Shown here in pieces: positions 34,763 to 45,108 of a stretch of DNA of 64,000 nt. The stretch is from Cinnamomum chago. Lineage: Eukaryota > Streptophyta > Magnoliopsida > Laurales > Lauraceae. The translations under genes were made by a program, and so were the position numbers. The stretch spans positions 65,229,501 to 65,293,500 of the forward strand of contig CP142451.1 of NCBI GenBank assembly GCA_038049695.1, read 5' to 3'. Below the pieces are notes generated by a model. That model was not told the origin of the DNA. It did not search any database and worked only from the letters and a program-made list of their open reading frames with translations. Numbering within the stretch: the first letter of the stretch is position 1; each line of letters opens with the position of its first letter.

Positions 34763-36175
34763 TTAAGGTTTGTCTAAGTAAATAACTTTTGGAATCCACC
34801 TAAGGTCTTGAGAGGGTTGAACTTTGAGGTCTAGTTTGGAATTCTCACCAACTAAAGGAGATTTGACTTGATAAATTTTCAATTTAAACTTATCACCATG
34901 ATATTTAGATTTAACTAAATTTAGCTTAGATTGGTGATTAGTCTTTTGATGTTGGTGAGTTTGTTTCTTTGGGGATTGTTTCTCTTTTCTTTTCTTCTTA
35001 TTTTCTCCCTTTACTTGACTTTTGAATTTTAGATTTAACTTAGCAACTTTCTTCAAAAGTTCTTTCATGGGTTGATATAAGGGAGATAGGTTGAGAAGCT
35101 TTTTGTTTATAGATTCTTTTAAGCTAGATTTGACTTGTTTAACCTTTTTAGAATCTATCTTAGGAGACTCCTTGTTAATTGGTTTAACTTGTTTGAGCTT
35201 TATGGAGTCTTCCTTGGTTTTTAGTGTCTTACCCTTCAAGTTTGATTTTACTTTCTTTGGTTCAAAGATGGGATTAGACACATTGCTTCTTCTTAGTTTG
35301 CACTCAAACCTAAAGTGTCCTTCATTGCCACAATAAACACATTTGGATTTGGGCAAAGGAGAAAGAGTGCTAGAGAATGAGGACTCACCTTTCACAAAAG
35401 TGTTGGTGAATTTAGGGTCATGTGACATATTCCTATTAAATCCAAGACCCGTCCTATCTCCATGAGGTTTACCCAATTTAAATAATTTTTCAAGTCTATC
35501 TTCACTTTGGGTAAACTTGCACTCATACTTTTGTTTATAACTTTCAAGTTGAGTGACTTGGGTTTTAAGGGTTGAATTTTCATTTTTAACTTTTGTTAGT
35601 TCATTTTCAATTCCCTTAAAATCGTTTAGCTCATCATAGGCAAGTTTTAACTTAGATTTAAGCTCATTAACAACATTAGATCCAAGTTCTAAAGTTTTTA
35701 AATTACTTTGAGCATTAGACAAATTTTCATTGGAAATTGTCAACTTGGATTTTAAATAGTTAATGTTTTCATCTTGTCTTTTAATTGTATCTCTTAGGTT
35801 CAAATTTTCATTTTTAAGCTCATCACAATTTATCTTAATCTCATTTAATTCATCTTGAGCATTAGATAAATTTTCCTTAGAGATAGTCAATTTAGATTCA
35901 AGATTGTTAAAGTCTTTATCTTGCCTTTGTAATTGATCTCTTAGTTTTAGATTTTCCTTATTAAGATGATCATAACCTATCTTTAATTCTTTAAGTTCAT
36001 CTTGAGTGTTGTATAGGTTATTCAAAGAGATCATGAACTTAGATTCTACACAATTTATGAATTCATCTTTTTCTCTAAGTTCATTTTTAGAAGAGACTAA
36101 TTCTTGGTTTAGCCTTTTAGATTCTTCTTTTAATCTTTTATTTTTCTTGGAAACCTCTAAGGACCATGTGTACAA
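34763..36175 (-). CDS. gag: S2 Gag (coiled coil plus zinc knuckle), at least 470 aa
   Basis: Sirevirus-type Gag homologous to the S1 protein. The first 200 residues are coiled coil with a 49-residue unit repeated: SKFMISLNNLYN, SKLTISKENLSN and SKLTISNENLSN, one more than in S1. Then come CKFTQSEDRLEKLFKLGKP, the zinc knuckle CVYCGNEGHFRFEC and a Lys-rich tail ending DLRWIPKV. Gag-like coding similarity continues upstream to about 36340, so the listed start is the first usable Met seen rather than a proven N-terminus. No pol follows. The primer site is at 36423. Confidence 0.8.
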   Translation of the reverse strand: MYTWSLEVSKKNKRLKEESKRLNQELVSSKNELREKDEFINCVESKFMISLNNLYNTQDELKELKIGYDHLNKENLKLRDQLQRQDKDFNNLESKLTISKENLSNAQDELNEIKINCDELKNENLNLRDTIKRQDENINYLKSKLTISNENLSNAQSNLKTLELGSNVVNELKSKLKLAYDELNDFKGIENELTKVKNENSTLKTQVTQLESYKQKYECKFTQSEDRLEKLFKLGKPHGDRTGLGFNRNMSHDPKFTNTFVKGESSFSSTLSPLPKSKCVYCGNEGHFRFECKLRRSNVSNPIFEPKKVKSNLKGKTLKTKEDSIKLKQVKPINKESPKIDSKKVKQVKSSLKESINKKLLNLSPLYQPMKELLKKVAKLNLKFKSQVKGENKKKRKEKQSPKKQTHQHQKTNHQSKLNLVKSKYHGDKFKLKIYQVKSPLVGENSKLDLKVQPSQDLRWIPKVIYLDKP

Positions 36176-36422
36176 TTCCTCATAGGCTTCAAGTTCATCA
36201 AATTCTTCTTCTTTTAATTCAAGTTGAGATTCTTTAATTTCAATGTTTGAATCTCCATAAGATGGAAGAATGAGGGGTCTAGAAGAATCTACACAAGAAT
36301 CTACAAGGTCTAAACTAGTGGAATCTATTCTAATGATTTTTATGGAAGCACAACACTAGGGTTTAAACTCTAGGTTTTTGCACCTAATCAAGATACACTT
36401 GATCCTAATATAGAGCACGAGG

Positions 36423-36433
36423 CTCTGATACCA
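36423..36433 (-). promoter_or_regulatory. S2 primer-binding site
   Basis: The minus strand reads TGGTATCAGAG two bases after the end of the 5' LTR (36436), matching initiator Met tRNA. Confidence 0.88.
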
Positions 36434-36435
36434 AT

Positions 36436-38307
36436 TGAAAGTCCTTGGGATCCTAACCCTAGAGGGGGGGGGGGGGGGGGTGAGTAGGGTGAGCTACAAT
36501 TATGACTAATTTAAAACAATTTTAACTTCTTAACAAAAACTAGTCACAAGTGATGATTAACCATACAATATGCGGAAGCTAAACAAAAACAATCACCACA
36601 TAGCAATCACCACAACACAATATTTATAGTGGTTCAGCCAACGTGCCTACATCCACTACCGGCTTGTGCATCCAACACCCCACCGGATTTCCACTATTTA
36701 TGCTTTTTCAAAGGCTAAGCAATAACCTATACAAAGTTGTTTTTCTAGGCTCAACAACAACCTTTACAAGATGCTTTTCAAGGCTAAGCAATAACCCTTA
36801 CACAATGCTTTTCTTAGGCTAAGCAATAACCTTTACAAATCAAGAAGATTTTCTCAAAGATAGTGTTTACACAACACTCTAAGAGATTACAATTTAAGCT
36901 CAAATTAATTTGCCTCTAAATAGGCGGATATGAAAATGAAAACTAACTCACACAAACACTCAAAGAAATGCAAAGATGTATGCTTATGAAGTGTGTATGT
37001 GAAAACTTCAATCAAGTTTAAAAGTAAGCTCAATCAATTTATGCTTAATGCAATTCGAAAGTTTAAGGCACAAAAAGATATGATTGAAGTTCTATGCAAA
37101 TCACTTGAACAATTACACACTTGTGAATGATATGAAAATCTAAAGATCACAAGTTGTATGAAAGTGTTTAAGCCTAATCAAGTGATGCATGTGCAATGTT
37201 GTTTTCTAAACTAATTTGACTAAAGATTAAATGAATGAAAACAACAAGGGAAGTTTCAACCAAGTGAAATAATCATGCAATAAAAGAAATCAAAGATTTA
37301 GGCTAAGCATGATTAAGAAAGTTTAAAACAAAACTTGGGTTGAAATCAAAGTGATGAATCCAATCTTGAATATCAAAGATGAAGGGTAGAATGGATTCAA
37401 CACATCATAGTTATCATGTATAAAACCATTTACCAATAACTTAAACAAGCATGTAAACTATGATAAAGAAAGGTAGAGCTTACTTGGTGGTTTAACTCAT
37501 TAATCCAAGCTTTAGCTCTCCTAATGACCTTCTAGCCTTTCCAACTTCATCCCCTTTCAATGGCTCCAAAAATGGTCTCAAAGGTTCATGTGTCAAGCCT
37601 TGAAAAAGGTTGGAAATGAATGGACTTTATAGCAAAAAACAGTCCAACGGCTAGTCTCTCGGTCGACCTAGAAACAGGCCTCGGTCGACCATGAACACAC
37701 AACGGTCAAAAAAGTGACCGTTGGAGCTTCAGGTGCAGTCAAGCTGCAGTGTCCTCGGTCGACCGAGATACAGGTCTCGGTCGACCGACGACACTGCCGG
37801 GTGACTGCCCTGTTGACCAAAAATCCAATTTTTTCATATTTGAAGGTATTTCTTTGGGGAACTTTTTGGCCACTAAATCAAGCTTGAATAACATGTTTTA
37901 AGTCATTCTAAGATGTTTAAAAACATGAAACACCCAAAGCCTAAAATGACTTGAAACTTTAAAAACAAAGGCTAGCTTGATTTCTAAAAGCTCTTTTCAA
38001 ATGAAAATGCATACAAAACTGATTCTGAAAGTGATGAATGTATGCAAGGCTCAAACCTAAATTCTCAAAATGATTTTCCAAATGTAATGCACAAAGAATT
38101 AGGTTTTCAAAAGAGTTTGTATTCTAAAACCAATGCATCCAAGTTTAGAAACAAAACATGCATAAAACAAGATTTTTACAACTCTTTAAAAACAATGCAT
38201 GTATAAAACAAGATTTCAAGATTTTCTAAAACAATGCATGAGTGTAAATTCAAATGATGTGAATATGTTAATGCATCCATCAAATTGCAAATACAAAATC
38301 CCTAACA
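36436..38307 (-). repeat. S2 5' LTR
   Basis: 1872 bases, partner of 5077-6941. The length difference equals the longer G-run at about 36464-36480. The promoter module is at 37625-37790 and the 34-base array at 36705-36835. Confidence 0.92.
37625..37790 (-). promoter_or_regulatory. S2 5' LTR promoter module
   Basis: Minus-strand TATA (complement of 37625-37631), an exact MSA match TCCAACGGCTA at 37643-37653, a second MSA match on the other strand about 70 bases away, and four GGTCGACC-type palindromes. This copy sits at the 5' end of S2 and would drive its genomic transcript. Confidence 0.6.
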
Positions 38308-39082
38308 TGTAATTCCTCAAACTCTTTGGGCAACTCCAAAATTGTTTTGGTAATCTTCAAGCTCTTTGATTAGGAGTCCAACATCGCTTTCCGTCTTTGT
38401 CTCGGACATCGCCAGAATTTACAAATTTAGAAAAATCACATAAATTCCTATGCATCGATTATGGGACTTACATGGTTATCTAAACATGGAAATAAAAAGG
38501 GTTATAAGGAAATTCATCATGCCTTGCCCTTTCACGGGAAACCAAGGAAACCATGATGCCCTTTACACTTAGCCTCAAATAAACCAATAACCATAAAAAG
38601 AAAGTAAAAGACTTGTGGGCCATATGGAGAGGACATTTTCACCTGAAAGTTAGTATCTCATACAACAACGCATCTCACAAAACCAGGTTACCAAACCACA
38701 ATGGAAAAACAAGATGCCAAAAGTAGCCACCCTTTTAATACATGCACTTCGCAGAGGGAGTCCGGGGGTGTCCCCCAGCGGGGACCAAGCACGAGGCCAG
38801 GTCGACCCGCCTGACGAAGGCAGAAAATTGGGTTTTCTCAATTCGAGTCCAAACACCTCCAAAACACTTTTGAAGGCCTTCAATGGCATCCTACCATCCT
38901 TCCATCATAATTAAACCCTTTTGTGACTATCCAAACATGGATTTACTACATAAAGTAAACAAACCCAATCATAACTGATCCTAACATAGCCCTAGGTCTA
39001 TCCTCTTCGCATTTCATGCAAAGATTAGATCTAGATTGCTGATCTAACATGATTATAAATGAGGTTTGTCTCTGATACCAAT
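38308..39082 (-). other. Non-coding internal segment next to a primer-binding site
   Basis: Continuation of 3986-5076. At its right end the minus strand reads TGGTATCAGAG (39070-39080), a primer-binding site two bases from the LTR at 39083. It is therefore the 5' leader of a minus-strand LTR element. No coding region is supported. Confidence 0.5.
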
Positions 39083-40752
39083 TGTTGGTAAATAGGTGAG
39101 CCATTCAGATAGGTTTCAAAACTTTTGACCCACTTGATGCAGGGATCAACTATCTAGAAGGCGACAAAACCCAATACAGGATGCAATCCCTCAAACTCAT
39201 AAATCATGTACAACAAAACATACAAGGATGTAGATTATACCTTTGGAGCTTTGTAGTGCTCTAATGGAAAAGTCGGTCTCTTTTTTTGATGATGAACACC
39301 TTCACTAATCAAATCAGAATATCCAACACCTTTTGATCTTCCACGCTATGACCCGTATCAGATTCTCTTTTCTCAAGAAGATGGTGGAATCTCCAAGAGA
39401 AAACCTAACTAGTAACTCCAAGGAACTAGAGGAGAAAGAGAAGAGAACTAGAAGAGGGAAGGGAGGAAGAGATGCAACACTTGCACTCAAATAAGGGGCT
39501 AGGCATGAATCCCTAGATGGAATAGCATGGAGGACGTCCAAGCCTCCTCTCCTCTTTTAAAGCACTTAAGCAACCTCCTCTTACTAATTGAAATAGAAGT
39601 CTTACTTCCATAATAATTAGTTGCTTACTAAATCACAATTAGAAGTCTTACTTCAAATATGACTAGTAACTTCCTCTTTTTCTAATTAAAATAGAAGTCT
39701 CACTTCCATTAATAATTAGTAACTTACTATTACCACTATTAGAAGTCTCATTTCAAGTAGAAATAACAACTTTCTATTTCCTTTTAGAGTTCTACTATAA
39801 TTAGTATCTTTTTAATATCTTGGGCTAGCGTGGGGACCACTAGGGATTCCTTAGAAAGCTGGCTCCAAATGGGACACGCGACCCCACATCTCACGTGCAA
39901 TCCGGGCCCACAGTCAATTGCAAATAACTCCACTATATAAATGCAATTGCACTCCAGTCTTAGGAATATATTACAATGAAGACCCTAAACTTCCTCAGTA
40001 CCACAAGTAGGCCCCTCCATCTATATCCATGGATCAATTGGACCTGTCCACCAAAATAGATCTATATCTTATTATCCTTGAGCCCCAATTAATTATAATG
40101 ATCATTTGGTACCTATCCAATTAACTCTTAATCGGAATGGGTGTGCACTTACCAATGATAAATCCATTAATTGGCACAAGGGGATATTAAAGATAGATTC
40201 CATCTTGACTATTGAATGTTCCCACAACTCTACTACCACGTACCCAAGTCACCGAGGTGTTGACCTACAATTGGCCTCACTCATTGGTGACTCAAAGCAA
40301 ATGAATAGATAGAAACTTGAGTTCATTAATGTCTCAAGATTATGAGTCTATTGCTAGGGAATTATGAGAGCAGAGCTTAAAGTTAAAGACAGTGTATATA
40401 AGGTGTATCTCATGGTCCTTCAATACATCCAATGTACCAGCACCATGATCTAGAATCTTACATTCCAATGATCGAGACAAATCACACTATCTCATAGTGA
40501 TCAAAGTGCTGCAACCTTGTCAGATGAGATGCCCAATCTCATCACTGGTTGCGAAGATATTTAAGTATAAAATTTGCAATACATGTCTCCTGTATGTGGA
40601 TCTCATCCATTATGTCATTCGTATTAGTTATGTGCAAACAAGTAATAAAACACCATTCATCTCATGAAAGGAAATCAATAATATATATTGATAAATAAAT
40701 AAATTAATCAATTTATTCATCATATACTGGTATTGAGACCATAAAACTAACA
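39083..40752 (-). repeat. LTR, probable 3' LTR of the Tat element
   Basis: The sequence starts tgttggt and ends actaaca. On the minus strand AAAGGGGAAAA (complement of 40753-40763) lies directly upstream like a polypurine tract, and TGGTATCAGAG lies directly downstream like a primer site. An LTR normally has only one of these. Being bounded on both sides by element-internal sequence suggests a shared LTR between two recombined copies, or an LTR of a different element abutting the Tat internal region. Confidence 0.6.
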
Positions 40753-42720
40753 TTTTCCCCTTTGGTCGCCGTTTCGTCGGCCGTTTTTTGAGTTTTTTTG
40801 CTTCTTTTGTCTCCTGTATTTTTCTTGACATTTCCCTCATTTTTTGGCTTGGTTTTCCTGGAGAAAATCCAACGAGAAGTTGCACAAAACCGGGCACAAA
40901 GTTTCCTATTTTTTGGAAAAGCCGAAGACTTTGCCGCGCAGAGTTGCCGATTTTTGTCAAGAGTTGAAACTAGGTCAAACGCTGTCGGAATGACCTGAAA
41001 TTTGACGTGGAGCTTCCCGAGCAGTAGATAGGACCAACCATGGGCTTTGGTTTGAGTTTTGAAGCCGTTTGGGGTCCCATTGCTGCTAGGCTTGATTTCA
41101 CCGCGAGGAAGATGTCGCGCTTTAATGTGTGGTCAACCGATGTCCGATTGACCTGAAATTTGACATGGAGCCTATTGGAGTCATTTTGAGATGATCCATT
41201 AGCTCTGATTTGGATCTCATGGTTCTGGGGTGCCACGCTGCCGGTAGCCTTGATTTTCTTTCGGAGCATCAAAGTCGGGTCAAACGTTGTCGGAATGACC
41301 AGAAACTTGACGTGCAGCCCTTTTGAAGCATGTTGAAGCCGCCCATGTGCTCCGTTTGATGAGTAATGGTCTCGGTGGTTTTCGCCACTGAGGGGCTTGA
41401 TTTTCTTTCGGAGCTTCGAAGTCGGGTCAAACATTGTTGGAATGACCAGAAATTTGACGTGGAGCCTTTTGGAGGTATTTTGAGACCATCCGTAGGCTCT
41501 GATCAAGGTTTTGATGTCTTCGACTTCGTCGCCGCCAGGAGCGCCTGTTTGGGTTCCGGAGGAGTGAAGTTAGGCCAAATGATGTCGGAATGGCCTGAAA
41601 CTTCATGTGAACTCCTCTTTTGGCTGTCTTGAAGGATCTATCAGTTTTCAAGTGATTCTAACAAGATCTGATGCTTAAAGCGGCATTGCCCATTTGTAGT
41701 AGGATGTGCCTCGAAGAGAAACTTGAAGGAGAGCTTTTGACTTGACCAAGAGTTTTTGAGCTTTTTTATTTTTTGAATAGCCTTTTGAGTTTCCAAGGGG
41801 ATTTTATGGTAGTGAGAGGAATCACGTACCATCTCAAGGCAAAGTCTTGAAAATGACATGAGGGAGTTCGATTTGGGTTTTGGATTTTAGGTTTTCCTTT
41901 TGATCTTATGAACCTAAAGGCTTTATGTGGCGCATCAGGCGATCAAGAAGGATTTTTTGGTTTTTGACCTTGTGACCTAACAAGCTGTATGTGGCAGGTT
42001 AGGGGGTTGGGGCTTATTTTTTGGATTTTGACCTTGTGACCCAACAAGCTGTATGTGGCAAGTTGGGGGATCATGTTTGGTTTTGACCTTGTGTCCTAAC
42101 AAGCTGTATGTGGCGAGTCAGGGGGTCAGGGATTTTTGTTTTGGCCTAACAAGCTTTATGTGGCAAGTTAGGGGACCAGAGTGTGGTTTTTTGTGGGTTG
42201 TCAATTTCAAGATTTTGACTCAATTTGGTTCATGAGGTGGGATGGTTTGCTTTTTTGTTTTTTTTTTTTTTGGAAACTCATGAGGCTTTTTTTTTTTTTT
42301 TTTTGAATGGTTCGATCGACTCAAAAGAGGCATGGAACCATTTTGTATGCTCTTGGTAAGAGGAATTTTTGAAAGGAACCCCCTTTTAGTGCCTAGGTGG
42401 TCAAACCTGACTCATGTGGGCTTAGATCTCACATGGTGTCATTTTGTAAAGAATATCTAAAAATATCTCTTTTGGATAGAGAATATCTAAAAATATTCTT
42501 ACTTGGAGAGAATCTCTCAAGTTTCTTTTCTTTTGGGAGAGATTTTCTCAAAGTATCTCTCTTTGGGAAAGAATATTTTTCATTCCCTTTCTTTTTGGAG
42601 AAAATTTCTCAAAGAATCTTCTATTTGGGAGAGAATATCTAAATCTCCTTTCTTTTTGGGAAGGTTGCTAATTTTTAGCACTTACCTCCTTTCTTTTCTC
42701 CTTGTTTCCTCTTTTGGTTT
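40753..42720. repeat. Tandem-repeat blocks upstream of the PMD gene
   Basis: No gene. Block 1 (about 40960-41640): five units with gtcggaatgacc at 40984, 41142, 41289, 41436 and 41584, period 147-158 bases. Block 2 (about 41900-42190): five units around aacaagctgtatgtggc, spacing 52-72 bases. Block 3 (about 42440-42670): 30-55 base units of gagagaatatctaaa / cttttggga. Poly-T runs lie near 42255-42305. Confidence 0.75.
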
Positions 42721-42729
42721 GCTCTCTTC

Positions 42730-42737
42730 TATAAAAG
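42730..42737 (+). promoter_or_regulatory. TATA box of the antisense PMD gene
   Basis: tataaaag, followed by a pyrimidine-rich leader and an ATG at 42863 in the context atcaatggc. It points away from the probable 3' LTR and so is separate from the LTR promoter. Confidence 0.5.
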
Positions 42738-42872
42738 CAAGATGAGATTGGATCTTTGCTTCTTTGCTTTCTTTCTTTGCAAGAATCTTCAAGAGTGCTC
42801 CGAGATCAAGAATTCTCCTTCTTCTTCGAAGATCTTCAAGCTTTTCTTCTTCTTCTCCATCAATGGCTTCAA

Positions 42873-43775
42873 GTACATTTTTTTTTACAAGAAATTTTCA
42901 TTGCAGAAGTAGACTTTTCTTTTCTTTTCTTTCTTTTTCTTTTTCTTTTCTTCTCTCTTTTTTTTCTTTCTTTCTTTCTTTTCTTTTTCTTTTCTTTTTT
43001 TTTTCACGTGCTGCCCCCCTTTTTTTTGACCTTTTTTTTTTCTCTTTTTTTTTTTGCACGTTTTTTTTTAAACTTCTCTCTCCCTTTTTTTTTTGCCTCT
43101 CCTTTTTTGCTCATTATGATAATGAAGTTTATGCACCATGACGATGAGGTTTTATGCATTCCGAGATGTTCATGCACGTTTGTTTCTTTTTCCCTTTTCT
43201 TTTTATTTTTCCTTTTTTGTGATGCATCAAGATAAGAGGCTAGAATCTCTAGGTCATGTCAACATGAATTTTGACTTTAACAGAGTTTGATTGGTTTTGA
43301 TCAAGTTGGGTTGGAATTGATCAAGCTTTGGTTAAAGTTTTTTTCCTAGCATCTAATGCATGATGACTTTCTTTTATGCATGCTTTTTGTAAATTGATTG
43401 GGAGCATGATGATGCATACCTAGAAATCTTTTGCAAGTTTTGGGATTTGGAGCTCGTAACAATGTTGAGCCCTTTCCTGATTTTGCTGGATTTTTTAGGA
43501 GCTTTGCAAGTTTCGACGTTTGGAGCTCGCAGCAATGTTGAGCCCTTCTTCAAACTTTGTGGAGATTTGATGAGATTGGTTTGATCTCGTAGCGATGTTT
43601 GAGTTGAAACCTTCTTTGAGGATACTTCTTTGAGCTCATCTTCAAGCTTCCTATCTTTGTCGGGATGTTTCCCTTTTCTTCGGAATTGTCCCGGAATCAT
43701 GCAAAAATTTCGCTAGAATTTCTCTTAGCAAAATTCTGTCACTTTAATGATTGATTTTTTTTATCCTGTTGCAGG
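42873..43775 (+). other. Putative first intron of the PMD gene with polypyrimidine tract
   Basis: About 0.9 kb bounded by gtacat and tgttgcag. It holds an almost pure C/T stretch at 42905-43110 and two imperfect units around ggagctcg...caatgttgagccctt at 43450-43540. Phe/Ser-only frames across the tract are not genes. Confidence 0.55.
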
Positions 43776-45108
43776 TAGTTCCTCCAGAACGAATAAGGGC
43801 AAAGAGCCTGCTTCTGATGCACCTCGTCAGTCTACCAGGTCTCCTAATGTGGCCATACAGCAGGCCTGGGAAAAAGTCCAGTTTGTGGAGAGAAACTTGG
43901 AAGAGTGGACTCCCTCATTCAAGATGAGATGAGACAGTGATTAATCGCTCTCAAGGATGAGGAGTTCTATAGGACTGTGGTAAGCAATCGACCTTGGGTC
44001 ATGGACGATCAGAGCGTTGTGCTCAAGCCTACCTTCTTCTTTGGCCATGCAGTCCCTGGCGACTTGACGTACCAAAGAAGATGCTCTCAGTTCTCTTACA
44101 CAGTTGATGGTGCGGAGAGAACTATTTCTACCCGGTCGACCTTTGATCGGACTGTCTCTATCATGAGTCTTTCTCCCACGTGTCCCAAGTGGGAGGATCC
44201 TCCAAGCTGGGTGAAGAGGACCAATGTGATAAAGACCGGGGTTTTCGTTGGCGGTCCTTCCGGATATGCGGAGAAGTCGCCCGTCCATATGGACATGTTG
44301 ATGCCCTCTGGTGGCTACCAAGGTTCTGACCATCCATAGGTCAGTTTGAGACCGGTTGGCCTTGGCATATTTCTGGGTGACGGCGGCAGTTGGGTGAAGC
44401 CTTTTCGACTTCGTGGCCGTTTCAGTGCCGATTCGAGCTGGGAATCATGGATTGATCACACCCTGCAGGTTGGTGGAGCCATTTTGAAGGAGGACGGGAT
44501 CTTTGACGCGGTTCGCGCTTTTCGGAAGACCGTGGTTTTCTCTGATGAGGCCTTCGTGGCCATGCTAGAGTCATTCCTTCCGCAAACCAACAACTTCATT
44601 ATGACAAATGGTGAGATTGGTTTTACTTTGAAGGAATCAAGCGTCATCACCGGGCTGCCTATCCTTGGCAAAATCTATGAGGAGTTTATGCCTATCGATA
44701 GCGTTCTTGAGGAGCAGTCTGAGGAGTTCAGGCTCCTGTACTTTCAGCTTCTCGCCTTCTTTGATTTTTTGAAAGAGAAGGAGGGCTCGAAAGTCCGGTG
44801 CAGTAGTTGGAAGAGTTGTGGCTCCAACTTCTTTGACGGTGGATAGTCTTCTGGAGGTGTCGCCCCAGATGCTAGGTCCAAGAACCCAGAGTCGAAGAAG
44901 ATCTCCGTTATGCGAGATGTCTTGAAGAAGTTCTTCAAGAGTACAGACGCCATTTGTCCTGACATTGCACTGTGAAGAGATCTCGCTGTTTACCTCACTT
45001 ATTGGTTGGATGAGGCTGTTTTTGCTAGAGGAGATGGAACAAACATCAGGCCGCATTGTATTTTTCCGGCTTGTCAGATGGCATTCAGAGAGCGGTTGGC
45101 TTTGGTAC

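Larger units (their letters stand above)
5077..38307 (-). mobile_element. S2: gag-only Sirevirus-type Ty1/Copia element, minus strand, host to two insertions
   Basis: LTRs are at 36436-38307 (5') and 5077-6941 (3'), with a perfect 5-bp duplication tgtaa at 5072-5076 and 38308-38312. A primer site complementary to initiator Met tRNA (TGGTATCAGAG on the minus strand) is at 36423-36433. The polypurine tract adjoins 6941. Internal parts are gag (34763 to about 36340) and about 2.4 kb of non-coding 3' sequence. No protease, integrase, reverse transcriptase or RNase H is present. The internal region is split by S1 (7389-25636) and by a CACTA element (26225-33381). By eye the LTRs differ at about 13 sites in 1.86 kb (0.7%), plus a G-run length difference. 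At 1.3e-8 substitutions per site per year that is roughly a quarter of a million years. The structure is otherwise whole for a gag-only element. Confidence 0.9.

Noticed and set aside
40106-41859. Frames of 66-178 residues around the tandem repeats and LTR
   Set aside because: They follow the 147-base repeats or the LTR and show no protein family.
42756-43235. Frames of 125-159 residues rich in Phe, Leu and Ser
   Set aside because: They read a polypyrimidine tract in the putative first intron of the PMD gene.
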